Source: JADKAV01 sp963769435 (lineage in GTDB: Bacteria; Actinomycetota; Actinomycetes; S36-B12; UBA10799). From it: 64,000 nt of DNA. The notes under the pieces are model-generated. The model had not been told where the DNA came from, did not search any database, and saw nothing but the letters and a program-made list of their open reading frames with translations. The position numbers and the translations under genes were made by a program. Positions 22,016 to 30,884 of the stretch are shown here, one piece after another. The DNA lies in the NCBI GenBank assembly GCA_963769435.1, contig CAVYLN010000002.1, positions 1,178,001 through 1,242,000 of the forward strand, given 5' to 3'. The first letter of the stretch is position 1; the number at the start of each line of letters is the position of its first letter.

Positions 22016-22870
22016 TCAGATCCCTGCGCCGTCGGTGAATACCTCTACCTGCGTGCGGGCCTGGGTGACGAAGCTGCCGGGTGGCAGGTCCTGGGTCACC
22101 CACACACCACCGCCGATCACGGTGCCTTTGCCTATCGTGATGCGTCCCAGCACGGTTGCGCCGGAGTAGATCACCACGTCATCCTCGACGATCGGGTGCC
22201 GGGGGATTCCTTTCTCAACCCCGTCGAGTTTCTTGGCGCCCAAAGTGACGTGCTGGTAGAGGCGCACGTTGTCGCCGATGATGGCCGTTTCCCCGATCAC
22301 GACCCCAGTGCCGTGGTCGATGAAGAATCCTCCCCCGATGTGCGCGGCGGGGTGGATGTCGATCCCCGTCTCCGAGCGCCCCAGTTCCGAGATGACACGG
22401 GCGATGAACGGGACCCCGAGCACGTGCAGGCTGTGCGCGATGCGGTGATGCATCATCGCGTGGATGCCGGGGTAGCAGACCAGCACTTCGGCCACGCTGC
22501 GTGCCGCCGGGTCCCCTGCGTAGGCCATGCGGATGTCCGAGACCAGCAGATCGCGTAGCCGGGGAAGGTCCTCGGCGAACCGTCCCACGATCTCGTCACA
22601 GTCGTGCGGGACGACGTGTCCGGACAGGCGCTGGAACTGCAGTTCGGTCGACACCTCACCGCTGAGGCTGCCCAGGGCGGACTCCAGCATCCGGCGCACA
22701 TAGCCGTTGACGTCGGGGCCGCAGGACCCCAGCCTCTGCGGGAAGAGCGCCTTGATGAGGTGATCGGTGACCTCCGAAAGGACCGCTCGGGAAGGCAACT
22801 CGCCGGTCTCGTCGAGGCGCTGTCGGGCCAGTGACTCCAGGATCCGATCGTCGGCCCTCAACGGGACCAC
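22016..22870 (-). CDS. cysE: Serine O-acetyltransferase
   Basis: About 284 residues with GTG start. The C-terminal half is a left-handed beta-helix with hexapeptide repeats (IHPAAHIGGGFFIDHGTG, VVIGETAIIGDNV), and the active-site region includes the HGTG block. The N-terminal helical extension matches the longer EpsC/CysE form. It acetylates serine to O-acetylserine for CysK. The start overlaps the YCII gene end by 13 nt; later in-frame starts are possible. Confidence 0.88.
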   Translation of the reverse strand: MVPLRADDRILESLARQRLDETGELPSRAVLSEVTDHLIKALFPQRLGSCGPDVNGYVRRMLESALGSLSGEVSTELQFQRLSGHVVPHDCDEIVGRFAEDLPRLRDLLVSDIRMAYAGDPAARSVAEVLVCYPGIHAMMHHRIAHSLHVLGVPFIARVISELGRSETGIDIHPAAHIGGGFFIDHGTGVVIGETAIIGDNVRLYQHVTLGAKKLDGVEKGIPRHPIVEDDVVIYSGATVLGRITIGKGTVIGGGVWVTQDLPPGSFVTQARTQVEVFTDGAGI

Positions 22871-23244
22871 CCCGCGGCCGAGTCCCCCGGGTCGCCGGGC
22901 GCGTCCTCGAAATCTTCCATGCGGCGGACCTCCAGGATGTCCCCGGGCAACGCGGGGCAACGGGCGGCCCACTCGTGGGCGGCCTCGGTCGAGTCCACCT
23001 TGATGATCCAGAAGCCACCGACGGCCCCGGCCGCCGGGACGTCGCCGGCGTGGGTCCCATCTGCGCGGAACTCGACCCGAAGCCCCGTGCTCGGCGGGTG
23101 CAGCCCCTCGACGAGTTCCAGAACACCCGCGTCGGCAAGGTCCGCATTGAACCCCATCATCGCGTCGATCATCTCCTCCGACGGGACCTCATCGGCCGCC
23201 CGCGTGCCATACACCGCGGGGATCATGAACATCACAAACCGCAT
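22858..23244 (-). CDS. YCII-related domain protein
   Basis: A 128-residue protein starting MRFVMFMIPAVYG. A ferredoxin-like fold is suggested, with GGFWIIKVDSTEAAHEWAAR and CPALPGDILEVRRM in its second half. Members of this YCII/PhnB-like family are often next to sigma-factor or regulatory genes; here the neighbour is the serine acetyltransferase. Function is unknown. The ATG was chosen from the family start. Confidence 0.85.
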   Translation of the reverse strand: MRFVMFMIPAVYGTRAADEVPSEEMIDAMMGFNADLADAGVLELVEGLHPPSTGLRVEFRADGTHAGDVPAAGAVGGFWIIKVDSTEAAHEWAARCPALPGDILEVRRMEDFEDAPGDPGDSAAGWSR

Positions 23245-23335
23245 GGGAGAACTCCTGATCGCTGGGACGCCCAGCCTACCCGTCGTCGACACCGGCGACA
23301 GTCCACGCACATCAGGACCGGGGTAGAAAGGATGT

Positions 23336-23506
23336 GTGGAGGATCCGCTGATCGGCACCTGGGACATCATCGGCCTGTTGCCCGACGGACAGGAACTGTC
23401 ACAGCCCGCGTCGATAACGTTCGACGGGCAGCGACCGCACTTCTACGACGTCCTGCTGTGCATCGGTACGTGCGAAGGCTGTGGCTCGACGAGCGGCTGC
23501 AGCTGA
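23336..23506 (+). CDS. Small cysteine-rich peptide of 56 residues
   Basis: GTG start with an AAAGGA ribosome-binding site a few bases upstream. The peptide reads MEDPLIGTWDIIGLLPDG at the start and ends with CIGTCEGCGSTSGCS, four cysteines in the last 15 residues. About 84 percent of codons end in G or C, like real genes here. A strong terminator follows 10 nt after the stop, which suggests a single-gene unit. No family was recognised. The C-terminal cluster could bind metal or be modified (inference). Confidence 0.55.
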   Translation: MEDPLIGTWDIIGLLPDGQELSQPASITFDGQRPHFYDVLLCIGTCEGCGSTSGCS

Positions 23507-23515
23507 CACAGACGA

Positions 23516-23556
23516 GGGAGGGCGGCCCAGCGGAACAGCGGGTCGCCCTCCCTTTT
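23516..23556 (+). terminator. Rho-independent terminator
   Basis: Arms GGGAGGGCGGCCC (23516-23528) and GGGTCGCCCTCCC (23540-23552) form a 13-bp stem with one G-U wobble and an 11-nt loop, followed by TTTT. It lies 10 nt after the small Cys-rich gene and 100 nt before the PAS-GGDEF-EAL gene. Confidence 0.85.
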
Positions 23557-23656
23557 CCATGCCCGGATCGGGGTCGGTTCACTCTTTCCGGTGACCGCTG
23601 AACACGTCACGACCCGTGCCGTCGAGGATAGATTGGGCCTGGAGAGGAGCGTCGCG

Positions 23657-26600
23657 ATGTCCGATTCCTCATCCGGCGGTGCGCTGACCGATGCCACGAT
23701 GCGAGCAGCCATCGACAATGCGGCCATCGCGACGGCGATTCTCGACGGCGGGGCGGGGCGAATCATCCACGCCAACAGTTCGCTGTGTCAGTTGCTCAAG
23801 CGTGCCCGCGATTCGCTGCGGGGGGTCGGGTGGATGGAACTGGCCCATCCCGATGATCCATCGGTGGACCTTGCGGCGCTACGGGCCGGGGATGTGGAAT
23901 CACTGCGCGCGACGCGGCGTTACGTGCTGCCCGACGGATCGACCGTCTGGGGTGATGAGTCGCTGGCTGCTGTCCGGGATGAGAGCGGCGAGCTGCTGGT
24001 GGTCATTGCCCAGGTCGTCGATGCCACGGAGACCGTGGAGGTCAGGGATGCCTTGGCCACATCGGAGCAGCGGTATCGGCTACTGGCCGAGAACGCTGCG
24101 GACTTCCTGATGGAGACGAGTACCGAAGGTGTCGTGACCTGGGTCTCGCCGGCGATCAAGGGGGTCCTGGGGTGGTCCCCCGAGGACCTCGTGGGGCATC
24201 TGCCTCTGATGTTGATTTGCGCCGGTTCACCAAGCAGGTGGGGAGAGAACCAGCAGTTGCTCAACAGCGGGGCGATGGCTGAGGACCGCGTGCGGGTGGT
24301 CACTCCGGATGGACGGTGTCTGTGGGCCGATATCGTCGCTCGGCCCGTCATCGACGCAGACGGTCGCGTGAGCTCGCAGTTGTCCGCCTGGCGTGATGTC
24401 ACGGCTCAGATCGAAGCAGAACAGCGGTTGCGGGACTCGGAGGAGCGTTACCGGCTCTTGGCGGAGAACGCTTCGGATCTGGTCTTCCTGGGGAACCCGG
24501 ACTGGACGCTGGCCTGGGTGTCTCCTTCGGTGACCCGAATCCTCGGGTGGGAACCCGATGAGTTGCTCGCCGCCGAGGACCTCAGCGCTCTGGTGCATCC
24601 GGAGGATCTGGGAAACACCCCGGTGAGCAGCGCCTCGGAGATCGGCGATGGAGTCGCCTACGACGCACGCTTCCTGTGCAAGGACGGCTCCTACCGATGG
24701 CTGTCGGTCACGATCCGATTGCTCGTGGGTCCAGAGGGCGAGCCGCTCGGCATCGCGGGCAGCGGGCGTGACATCACTGCGTCAGTTGAGGCGCGCGAGG
24801 AACTGCAGTTCACCTCGTCACGGCTGCACGCCACGCTCAACTCGATGATCGATCCACTCGTGGTGCTGCAGGCGGTACGCAACGCGCAGGGAACCATCGT
24901 CGACTTCGTGCATGTGGAGGCCAACGACGCCGCGGGCCGTCACACACACCGCTCCCGTGAGGACCTGATCGGCACGCTGCAGTCGGACGTGGTTCCCGGA
25001 CAGGCGGAGTCGGGTCTGTACGACATGTATCGGGCTGTGATCGAGACGGGTGAACCGTGGTTCGGGAATGCCGTGCCCTACGAGGACGAGATGCAGGGCG
25101 GCGCCTTGCGGTTGTTCGACATCAGCGCCATCAAGGTCGCAGACGCTGTCTGCCTGACGTTCCGCGACGTGACCGAACGTGAAGAGGCCGCAACTGATTT
25201 GGCCGCCTCGGAGGCTCGGTTCCGGCTGCTGGCCGAGAATGCCTCCGACGTCGTGCTGGAGCATCGCAGGGACATCGTGTGGGTGTCCAATGCGCTCAAG
25301 GATGCCCTCGGCTGGGACTCGGACCAGTGGATCGGTCGCAAACTGTCGGAGTTCGTCCACCCCGAGGATGTCGGATCATTCGACCTCGAGGGGGCGGTCT
25401 TCATCGAGGGGGCGGCCTTAGGCAACGTGGATTCGGTCAAAGGGGCGACCTTCCGGGTGGCGCGTGCAGACGGTGAGTACCGCTGGATGTCCACGCGCGC
25501 GACGGCGCTGCGCGACGTCGATCGAAAAGTGGTCGGGGGAGTGGTCGGACTGCGAGACGTCCACGATGAGGTCCTCGCCAACCAGCGCTTGGAGGCCTCC
25601 GAGTCGCTGTTCCGCACGGCGGTGAGTTCGGCGCCGGTCGGTGTGGTTCTGGCGGACGCCGAGGGGCGACCATCGTTGACCAATCCCGCGATGTCGGCGA
25701 TCGCGCAACGCAGTGCGAGTTGGCTGCGATCCCACCGGCTCAAGGAACTCCTGCACCCGGATGAAATCGAGCGTATCGACAAGGTCAACGAGCAGTTCCT
25801 GGCCGGCTCGCGTTCGATGTTCGCCGATGTCGTGCGGCTCGTCCGGGGGGACGGCTCGACGGCCTGGACCAAGGTGGCGGCGGTGCGGCTATCACCCGAT
25901 AACAGCAACTCGGCTTTCATCCTCGTCCAGGTCGAGGATGTCACCGCGGAGCGTGAAGCCCAGGAGGAACTTGCCTTCCAGGCGTTCCATGACTCGTTGA
26001 CGGGTCTTCGCAACCGGGCCTGGCTCGTGCAGACCCTCGAGCAGGACCTTGCGGATGCCAAAGAACTCGGCCAGCACGTCGGTGTGCTGTTCGTCGACTT
26101 GGACAACTTCAAAGTCGTGAACGATTCACTGGGCCATCTGGCCGGTGACGAGGTGCTCACGCAGGTCGGGCAGCGACTACAGCGTGCTCTGCGGTCTCGG
26201 GAGCGGCTCGGGCGTTTCGGAGGTGACGAGTTCGTCATCATCATTCCGGAGGTGGGTGACGTACTGGAAGTCGAACGGACCGCCGAGCGCATCGATGCGG
26301 TGATCCGGCAGGACCTGCAGATCCAGGGCCATCGGATCGTTCCCACCGGGTCCATCGGGATTGCCGTGTCGGACGGGGCCTCGACTGCAGAGGGCCTGTT
26401 GCGGGACACGGACGCCGCCTTGTTCCGGGCCAAGTCGGCGGGGCGTGGCCGGTGGCACTTCTTCGATCAGCAGATGCACGCCAGTGCGGTGGATCGGCTC
26501 ACGCTGGAGGGTGAGATCCGGCACGGAGTCGATGAGGGGCAGTTCTTCGTGGTGTACCAGCCGATCGTCCGGTTGCGGGACCGGAAGGTATTCGGACACG

Positions 26601-27229
26601 AAGCGCTGGTCCGATGGCGGCATCCGACGCGAGGGCTTGTGTCGCCGGGCGATTTTCTTCCAGTCGCGGAGGACAGCGGCCTGATCGTGCCCCTGGGTCA
26701 GCAGGTGCTTGAAGACGTCTGCGCCACTCTGCGCGACGTGCCCGAGTACGGGCCGATCAGTGTGAATGTGTCGGCCGTGCAACTGGCCGCGAAGGACTGG
26801 GCCAAAGGCCTCTTGACGACGATGGACCAGTTCGCCGTGAAGCCCGAGCAGGTCGTCGTGGAGGTCACCGAGACCGCGGTGCTGTCGCAGTTGGACAGCA
26901 CCGGCGAGGACTTGTCCGCCCTGCGCGATCTGGGGGTGGGTGTGCACGTCGACGACTTCGGGACCGGCTTCTCCTCGATCTCGTTGCTGCGTGACCTCCC
27001 GGTCACCGGCCTGAAGCTGGATCGCAGTTTCGTGCAGCACCTCACCAGTGAGGAGAGTCAGGCCAACGCGCTCTCGGCCGGCGTGGTGGGTTTGGCCCGT
27101 GGACTGCACCTGCTGGGCATCGCCGAAGGCATCGAGACCGAGCAGCAGTGGGCCACGCTGCTGGCCCAGGGCTGGGAGTTCGGGCAGGGGTACCTGTTCG
27201 GTAGGCCCGAGCCGCTTCCCGAGCGGTGA
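23657..27229 (+). CDS. Six-PAS GGDEF-EAL cyclic-di-GMP regulator
   Basis: A 1190-residue soluble multidomain protein without membrane segments. About six PAS domains fill residues 1-760; three share RYRLLAENA/RFRLLAENA starts and GW-x-P/S-D linkers. The GGDEF domain has FGGDEFVIII near residue 853, and the EAL domain has GHEALVRWR near 981 and DDFGTGFSS near 1098. Both motifs look complete. It probably integrates several cytosolic signals (redox, light or ligands) to set c-di-GMP. The ATG has GGAGAGGAG just upstream; an in-frame ATG 22 codons earlier is less likely. Confidence 0.95.
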   Translation: MSDSSSGGALTDATMRAAIDNAAIATAILDGGAGRIIHANSSLCQLLKRARDSLRGVGWMELAHPDDPSVDLAALRAGDVESLRATRRYVLPDGSTVWGDESLAAVRDESGELLVVIAQVVDATETVEVRDALATSEQRYRLLAENAADFLMETSTEGVVTWVSPAIKGVLGWSPEDLVGHLPLMLICAGSPSRWGENQQLLNSGAMAEDRVRVVTPDGRCLWADIVARPVIDADGRVSSQLSAWRDVTAQIEAEQRLRDSEERYRLLAENASDLVFLGNPDWTLAWVSPSVTRILGWEPDELLAAEDLSALVHPEDLGNTPVSSASEIGDGVAYDARFLCKDGSYRWLSVTIRLLVGPEGEPLGIAGSGRDITASVEAREELQFTSSRLHATLNSMIDPLVVLQAVRNAQGTIVDFVHVEANDAAGRHTHRSREDLIGTLQSDVVPGQAESGLYDMYRAVIETGEPWFGNAVPYEDEMQGGALRLFDISAIKVADAVCLTFRDVTEREEAATDLAASEARFRLLAENASDVVLEHRRDIVWVSNALKDALGWDSDQWIGRKLSEFVHPEDVGSFDLEGAVFIEGAALGNVDSVKGATFRVARADGEYRWMSTRATALRDVDRKVVGGVVGLRDVHDEVLANQRLEASESLFRTAVSSAPVGVVLADAEGRPSLTNPAMSAIAQRSASWLRSHRLKELLHPDEIERIDKVNEQFLAGSRSMFADVVRLVRGDGSTAWTKVAAVRLSPDNSNSAFILVQVEDVTAEREAQEELAFQAFHDSLTGLRNRAWLVQTLEQDLADAKELGQHVGVLFVDLDNFKVVNDSLGHLAGDEVLTQVGQRLQRALRSRERLGRFGGDEFVIIIPEVGDVLEVERTAERIDAVIRQDLQIQGHRIVPTGSIGIAVSDGASTAEGLLRDTDAALFRAKSAGRGRWHFFDQQMHASAVDRLTLEGEIRHGVDEGQFFVVYQPIVRLRDRKVFGHEALVRWRHPTRGLVSPGDFLPVAEDSGLIVPLGQQVLEDVCATLRDVPEYGPISVNVSAVQLAAKDWAKGLLTTMDQFAVKPEQVVVEVTETAVLSQLDSTGEDLSALRDLGVGVHVDDFGTGFSSISLLRDLPVTGLKLDRSFVQHLTSEESQANALSAGVVGLARGLHLLGIAEGIETEQQWATLLAQGWEFGQGYLFGRPEPLPER

Positions 27230-27556
27230 GGTCACTCACACCGAAGCCGCGTCCTCGAGGTCGTCCTTCTGTGCGCTCGGCCTGGTGGCCAGCCACGACC
27301 CGATCAGCACGATGGGGAAACCGATGACGCGGGCTGCAACCGCGCGGTCGGCCAGTACACCCTTGAGGCCGGCCGATTGCGGGCCGGACCCGTCGCCCTG
27401 ACGATGATGTACTGCCCGGACATGACGGTGGAGCAGCATCTCTGCACCGCTCTGGGACAGCCGTTGCAGGTCGACGTGGTGGCCGACCGGCTCATCGCAG
27501 CGGGACCGCGCGGCGGTTTTGAGGCTCGGCGCGCATCCCCGGCCCTCGACGCTTGA
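27230..27556 (+). pseudogene. META/HslJ-domain remnant
   Basis: An open frame directly after the EAL stop has no start codon but encodes a META-domain C-terminus: DDAGCNRAVGQYTLEAGRL, then TMMYCPDMTVEQHL and VVADRLIAAGP. The GCN...CP...EQ pattern is typical of META (HslJ-like) proteins. It lacks the N-terminal half and a start, so it is read as a truncated gene remnant. It ends at TGA 27554-27556. Confidence 0.5.
27236..27357 (-). pseudogene. Possible C-terminal remnant of a membrane transporter
   Basis: The minus strand reads AVAARVIGFPIVLIGSWLA followed by a charged tail ending DDLEDAASV and stop. A hydrophobic helix followed by TRP and an acidic tail resembles the last segment of DMT-type transporters. 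Upstream codons do not continue as membrane protein. It overlaps the plus-strand META remnant, so one of the two may be chance. Low confidence. Confidence 0.25.
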
Positions 27557-27589
27557 GCCAGAGTCCGGCGCAGCGCCCGGGTTCGGCCA

Positions 27590-27801
27590 GTGGGACCGGC
27601 CCGACCCGACCCGACCACGCCCGGCCCGACCCGGCCACGAGGCCCGGCCCGACCCGACCACGAGGTTGGAGAACGTGCACGAGGTTGGAGAACACACGCG
27701 TGGCTTCTCCAACCTCGTCAACAACCTCCAACGTCGCTGGCGCAGGAGCCCGCCCGTCGCGACCCGACCGGCGCTCCAACGTCGCTGGCCAGAGCCCGCC
27801 C
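27590..27801. repeat. Intergenic repeat cluster with strong hairpin
   Basis: The 268 nt between the META remnant and the acyl-CoA dehydrogenase contain no gene. They hold CCCGACC-type repeats (27598-27660). The 15-mer ACGAGGTTGGAGAAC occurs twice (27660-27674, 27679-27693). Its inverted copy TTCTCCAACCTCGT (27705-27718) forms a perfect 14-bp stem with a 12-nt loop. A 16-nt direct repeat CTCCAACGTCGCTGGC occurs at 27726-27741 and 27774-27789, each followed by AGCCCGCCC. The hairpin may end transcription from either side although no T-run follows. Confidence 0.75.
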
Positions 27802-27824
27802 TGGCCCCGACTGACCGAGCCGAC

Positions 27825-29545
27825 CTACTGCGGCATCACGTAGGTGTCGGCCAATCCGACAACCTCGTCGACGAATGCCTGTTCGGCCTGCGGGTCGATC
27901 TTCGGCGCCCGGATGAGTCCGAGAGCGGCCGCCCGCTGCTCGTCCGTCGCGGAGGCCTGACCGTGCAGTGAGACCGCGATCTCGGAGACGTCCTGCACGA
28001 AGACCGCGAAGATCCGGTCGAGGTGGCTGTCGCCGAGGTCACTCATGTCGCTGACGGTCCCTGGGCGCGGCACACCGGCGGACTCACAGACCAGTTGTGC
28101 GTAGACGACCTGGGTGAACAACTGCCCGAGGGTGAGCAGGAAGTCCAGATCCTTCTGCTGCGCCTCGCTGGGCGGAGCCGACATGACCAGGGCAGTGAAC
28201 GCGTCGACCTGCTCCAGGAACAGTGCGACGTTGGGCAGGTGCTGGTAGCGCTCGAGCGCGGGTCGCCACGGCGCGAACGTGATCCGGCCCAGGCCCGGAT
28301 GCCCGTCCCTGCCGGAACAGGTAGTCGTCGTCGGCCGCCTCCTGGCGCACCGGAACCTCCGGGTACTCGCCGGTCGCCATGAGGTACTGCGGCAGGAACT
28401 TCAGCACCAGCGCGAGGTTCACGTGGACGGTGCCCTCCAGCTTCGGCAGCGCCCGGATGTGCCCGGCCGCCTGCTCGAAGTACGTGTCCTTCTCGAATCC
28501 ACGGGCCGCGATGATCTCCCACAGACAGATCGATGACACGCTCCCCCTCGCTGGTCACCTTCATCTTGGTGATCGGGTTGAACAGCAGGAACCGGCGATC
28601 GTCCTCGGAGGCACTGCGGAAGTAGTCGGCACTGCGCGCCGAGTACAACTTCATCGCCAGCAGCCGGGCGTACGCATCGGCGAACATCCGGCGCACGTGC
28701 GGGAAGGTCGTCACCTTCGTGCCGTAGAGGACACGGTGGTCGGCGTGGGTCACGGCCTCGTAGAAGGCGTGCTCACAGATGCCGATACTGGCCCACCCGA
28801 GGTTCACCTTGCCCACGTTGACGGTCGCCAGGGCGGCATCCCAGGCAGCCTTGCCGGTGTGCAGGATGTCGGCCTGGGTGACGGGGTAGTCATGCAGCGC
28901 GAAAGCCGACACATACATCTGGTCGGCGACGACGTTCTTCTGCAGTTCGTACTCCGGGGCCTGGGTGTCGACGAGGAAGAACACGTACTCTCCCGTGTCG
29001 GCGAACTTGCCGAAGACGCTCAGACGGCCTGCCACGTTGCCGTTGCCGATGTAGTACTTCGGCCCGTTGGCCACCCAGCCGCCATCGGTGGGGGTGAGGA
29101 TCATGTCGGTGGAGTAGATGTCCGCCCCGTGGGACTGTTCGGACAGCCCGAAACCGAAGATGGCCCCGGACTCCAACAACTTGCCGACCAGCTGCTTGGC
29201 CTCCTCGTTCTCGCTCATCCACACCGGTCCGAGCCCCAGCACCGTGACCTGCCAGGCGTACCAGTACGACAGGGAGTAGAAGCCGAGGATCTCGTTGAGG
29301 TCGTTGATCCGCGCGGTGTCCCAGCGGGCACCTTCCCCGCCGACGGCGGCCGGGGTGCCGAAGGCGGCGAGAATCCCTTCCTTGGCGTTGAAGTCCAGGA
29401 AGTCCTGGTACCACGCCCGCTGGTGGAAATCGTCCTTCATCTCGGCCAGACCCTTGTCCTCGAAGAACTGGATCAGCGCTTTGAGCTGACGCTGGGTCTC
29501 GGGGTCGTAGGCCGACGGGTCGTAGGTGTGGGGATTGAAGATCAT
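27825..29545 (-). CDS. Acyl-CoA dehydrogenase, two frameshifts
   Basis: About 573 codons in three pieces, an FAD-dependent acyl-CoA dehydrogenase of the larger (~570-600 residue) type. Seen blocks include FGFGLSEQSHGADIYSTDM and YYIGNGNVAGRLSVFGKFA, matching the FAD/substrate region. LPKLEGTVHVNLALVLKF lies in the C-terminal domain. One break near 28535 is repaired by removing one base (ERVID-CLWEIIAARGF); another lies near 28285. It oxidises acyl-CoA to enoyl-CoA; the chain length is unknown. TACGTT lies 6 nt upstream of the ATG. Confidence 0.87.
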
Positions 29546-29551
29546 GGGCCC

Positions 29552-29557
29552 AACGTA
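29552..29557 (-). promoter_or_regulatory. -10 box TACGTT
   Basis: It lies 6 nt before the acyl-CoA dehydrogenase ATG. Confidence 0.55.
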
Positions 29558-29646
29558 TCGTGTGTCCCCCGCCGCCGGAAAACCCTCTTGGTGAAGAAGG
29601 TGCACCTCACGTGTCACTGCTTCACCGAAAGCACGAGACTACAGGC

Positions 29647-29895
29647 ATGTGCCGCAACATCACGATCCTGCGGGGCCTCGAGCCGCCCGCCACCGAGACC
29701 GAGATCCGCGCCGCCGCCGAGCAGTACGTCCGGAAGGTCAGTGGGGTGGCCAAGCCAAGCGCCGCGACCCAGGCCGCCTACAGCGCCGCGATCGAGGCGG
29801 TTGCCGCTGCCACCACCACGTTGCTTGCGGAGTTGCCGGCGCGACGACAGCCACCCACGACCGAACCCCCTCTGCGGCGCCTCGGCCGGGCCTAG
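29647..29895 (+). CDS. DUF2277 family protein
   Basis: An 82-residue protein beginning MCRNITILRGLEPPATETE, with QYVRKVSGVAKPS in the middle. These are the DUF2277 hallmarks. Function is unknown. It is divergent from the acyl-CoA dehydrogenase gene and ends 11 nt before a convergent membrane-protein gene. Confidence 0.85.
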   Translation: MCRNITILRGLEPPATETEIRAAAEQYVRKVSGVAKPSAATQAAYSAAIEAVAAATTTLLAELPARRQPPTTEPPLRRLGRA

Positions 29896-29906
29896 CAGTA
29901 GTCCGA

Positions 29907-30494
29907 TCAGGGGGCACGTCCCGCAGCCACCCCGGCCGGGGTACTCCGGAACAGGGCCGCCCACGCGGTCAGTAGCCAGGCGGCCACGAGACCGACGATC
30001 AGCCAACTGGAGAACGAGGCGATCCACCCGCGGATGAAGAAGACGTTGAGTGCGGCGAGCAGCCACATCACGACGATGACGATCGCCGAGACGGCCAGGG
30101 TCAGCAGGTACCGGCCCGGTCGGGCGCGGATCGCAACGAAGTTCGCGCCCAGCGGGTTACCTGCGCCCGCCGCCGCAGCCACCGGGATGAACGGGGTCAG
30201 TGCGAGCAGCAGGACCCCGGGCCAGAAGTAGAAGGCCAGACCCACGTTGACCAGGATCGTCCACCCGGCGATCCAGACCGCGAAGACGGGCAGTCGTGCG
30301 CCACGCAGATCACCGATACCGCTGCGCCCGACGACAGAGCGGTCGGCGATGTGGGCCATGAGTGCGAACGCGATCAACAGCACCGCCGCCGACATCCCCC
30401 ACGCCAGCCAGAACACCGGAAGGCTCAGCAGTGACGCCTGGACCAGGGCATTGACCACCGTGACCGCGACGAACGGGAGGAACCCCCGCCACAT
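29907..30494 (-). CDS. Integral membrane protein of unknown function
   Basis: A 195-residue protein with five or six transmembrane helices, for example FVAVTVVNALVQASLL and YLLTLAVSAIVIVVMWLLA. No family was recognised. The true start may be a GTG at 30552, which overlaps the lipoprotein stop as GTGA and would encode VSAAEKQYGSVRRR, if one extra base near 30515 is removed. This would couple it to the lipoprotein and metallophosphoesterase genes. Confidence 0.65.
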   Translation of the reverse strand: MWRGFLPFVAVTVVNALVQASLLSLPVFWLAWGMSAAVLLIAFALMAHIADRSVVGRSGIGDLRGARLPVFAVWIAGWTILVNVGLAFYFWPGVLLLALTPFIPVAAAAGAGNPLGANFVAIRARPGRYLLTLAVSAIVIVVMWLLAALNVFFIRGWIASFSSWLIVGLVAAWLLTAWAALFRSTPAGVAAGRAP

Positions 30495-30548
30495 CCTCGT
30501 GAAGCCGGTTGCGACGACGGACCGATCCGTACTGCTTCTCCGCAGCGC

Positions 30549-30884
30549 TCACGAGGTCCGCTCCCCAGCCTTCTCGATGACTTCCTGCACCTGGCCCTGG
30601 AAGATCTCCTGACCCGCGATCCTCACCGTCATGATCATCTCGTCGTCGTCGGGAACCTCCACCTCGATCGCCTCGTTGTCCACGGTGGTGCCGGTGCATC
30701 TGAACATGCCGTCCGCCTCCACGCACGCGGGCGCCGAGAGCAGCCGGACGTTCTGTGCGACAAGTACGTCGTCGGCGGCGATCTCGACCGTGGCCAGCGG
30801 GACTCCGCTCACCTGCTGCAGCGAGTCGACTTGGGAACATGCCGCGAGCAGCGGTACCGCGAGCACCCACACCCAACGCCTCAT
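30549..30884 (-). CDS. Small lipoprotein
   Basis: A 111-residue protein with signal peptide MRRWVWVLAVPLLAAC; LLAAC is a lipobox with Cys16 as the lipidation site. The mature part has a Cys pair (ACVEADGMFRC), a fold reminiscent of DUF4333-type domains (inference). Its ATG overlaps the metallophosphoesterase stop by 4 nt, so the two are coupled. Confidence 0.75.
   Translation of the reverse strand: MRRWVWVLAVPLLAACSQVDSLQQVSGVPLATVEIAADDVLVAQNVRLLSAPACVEADGMFRCTGTTVDNEAIEVEVPDDDEMIMTVRIAGQEIFQGQVQEVIEKAGERTS

Noticed and set aside
27660..27718. Possible CRISPR array
   Set aside because: Only two direct copies with a 4-nt spacer and an inverted copy; no equal-length spacers or cas genes.
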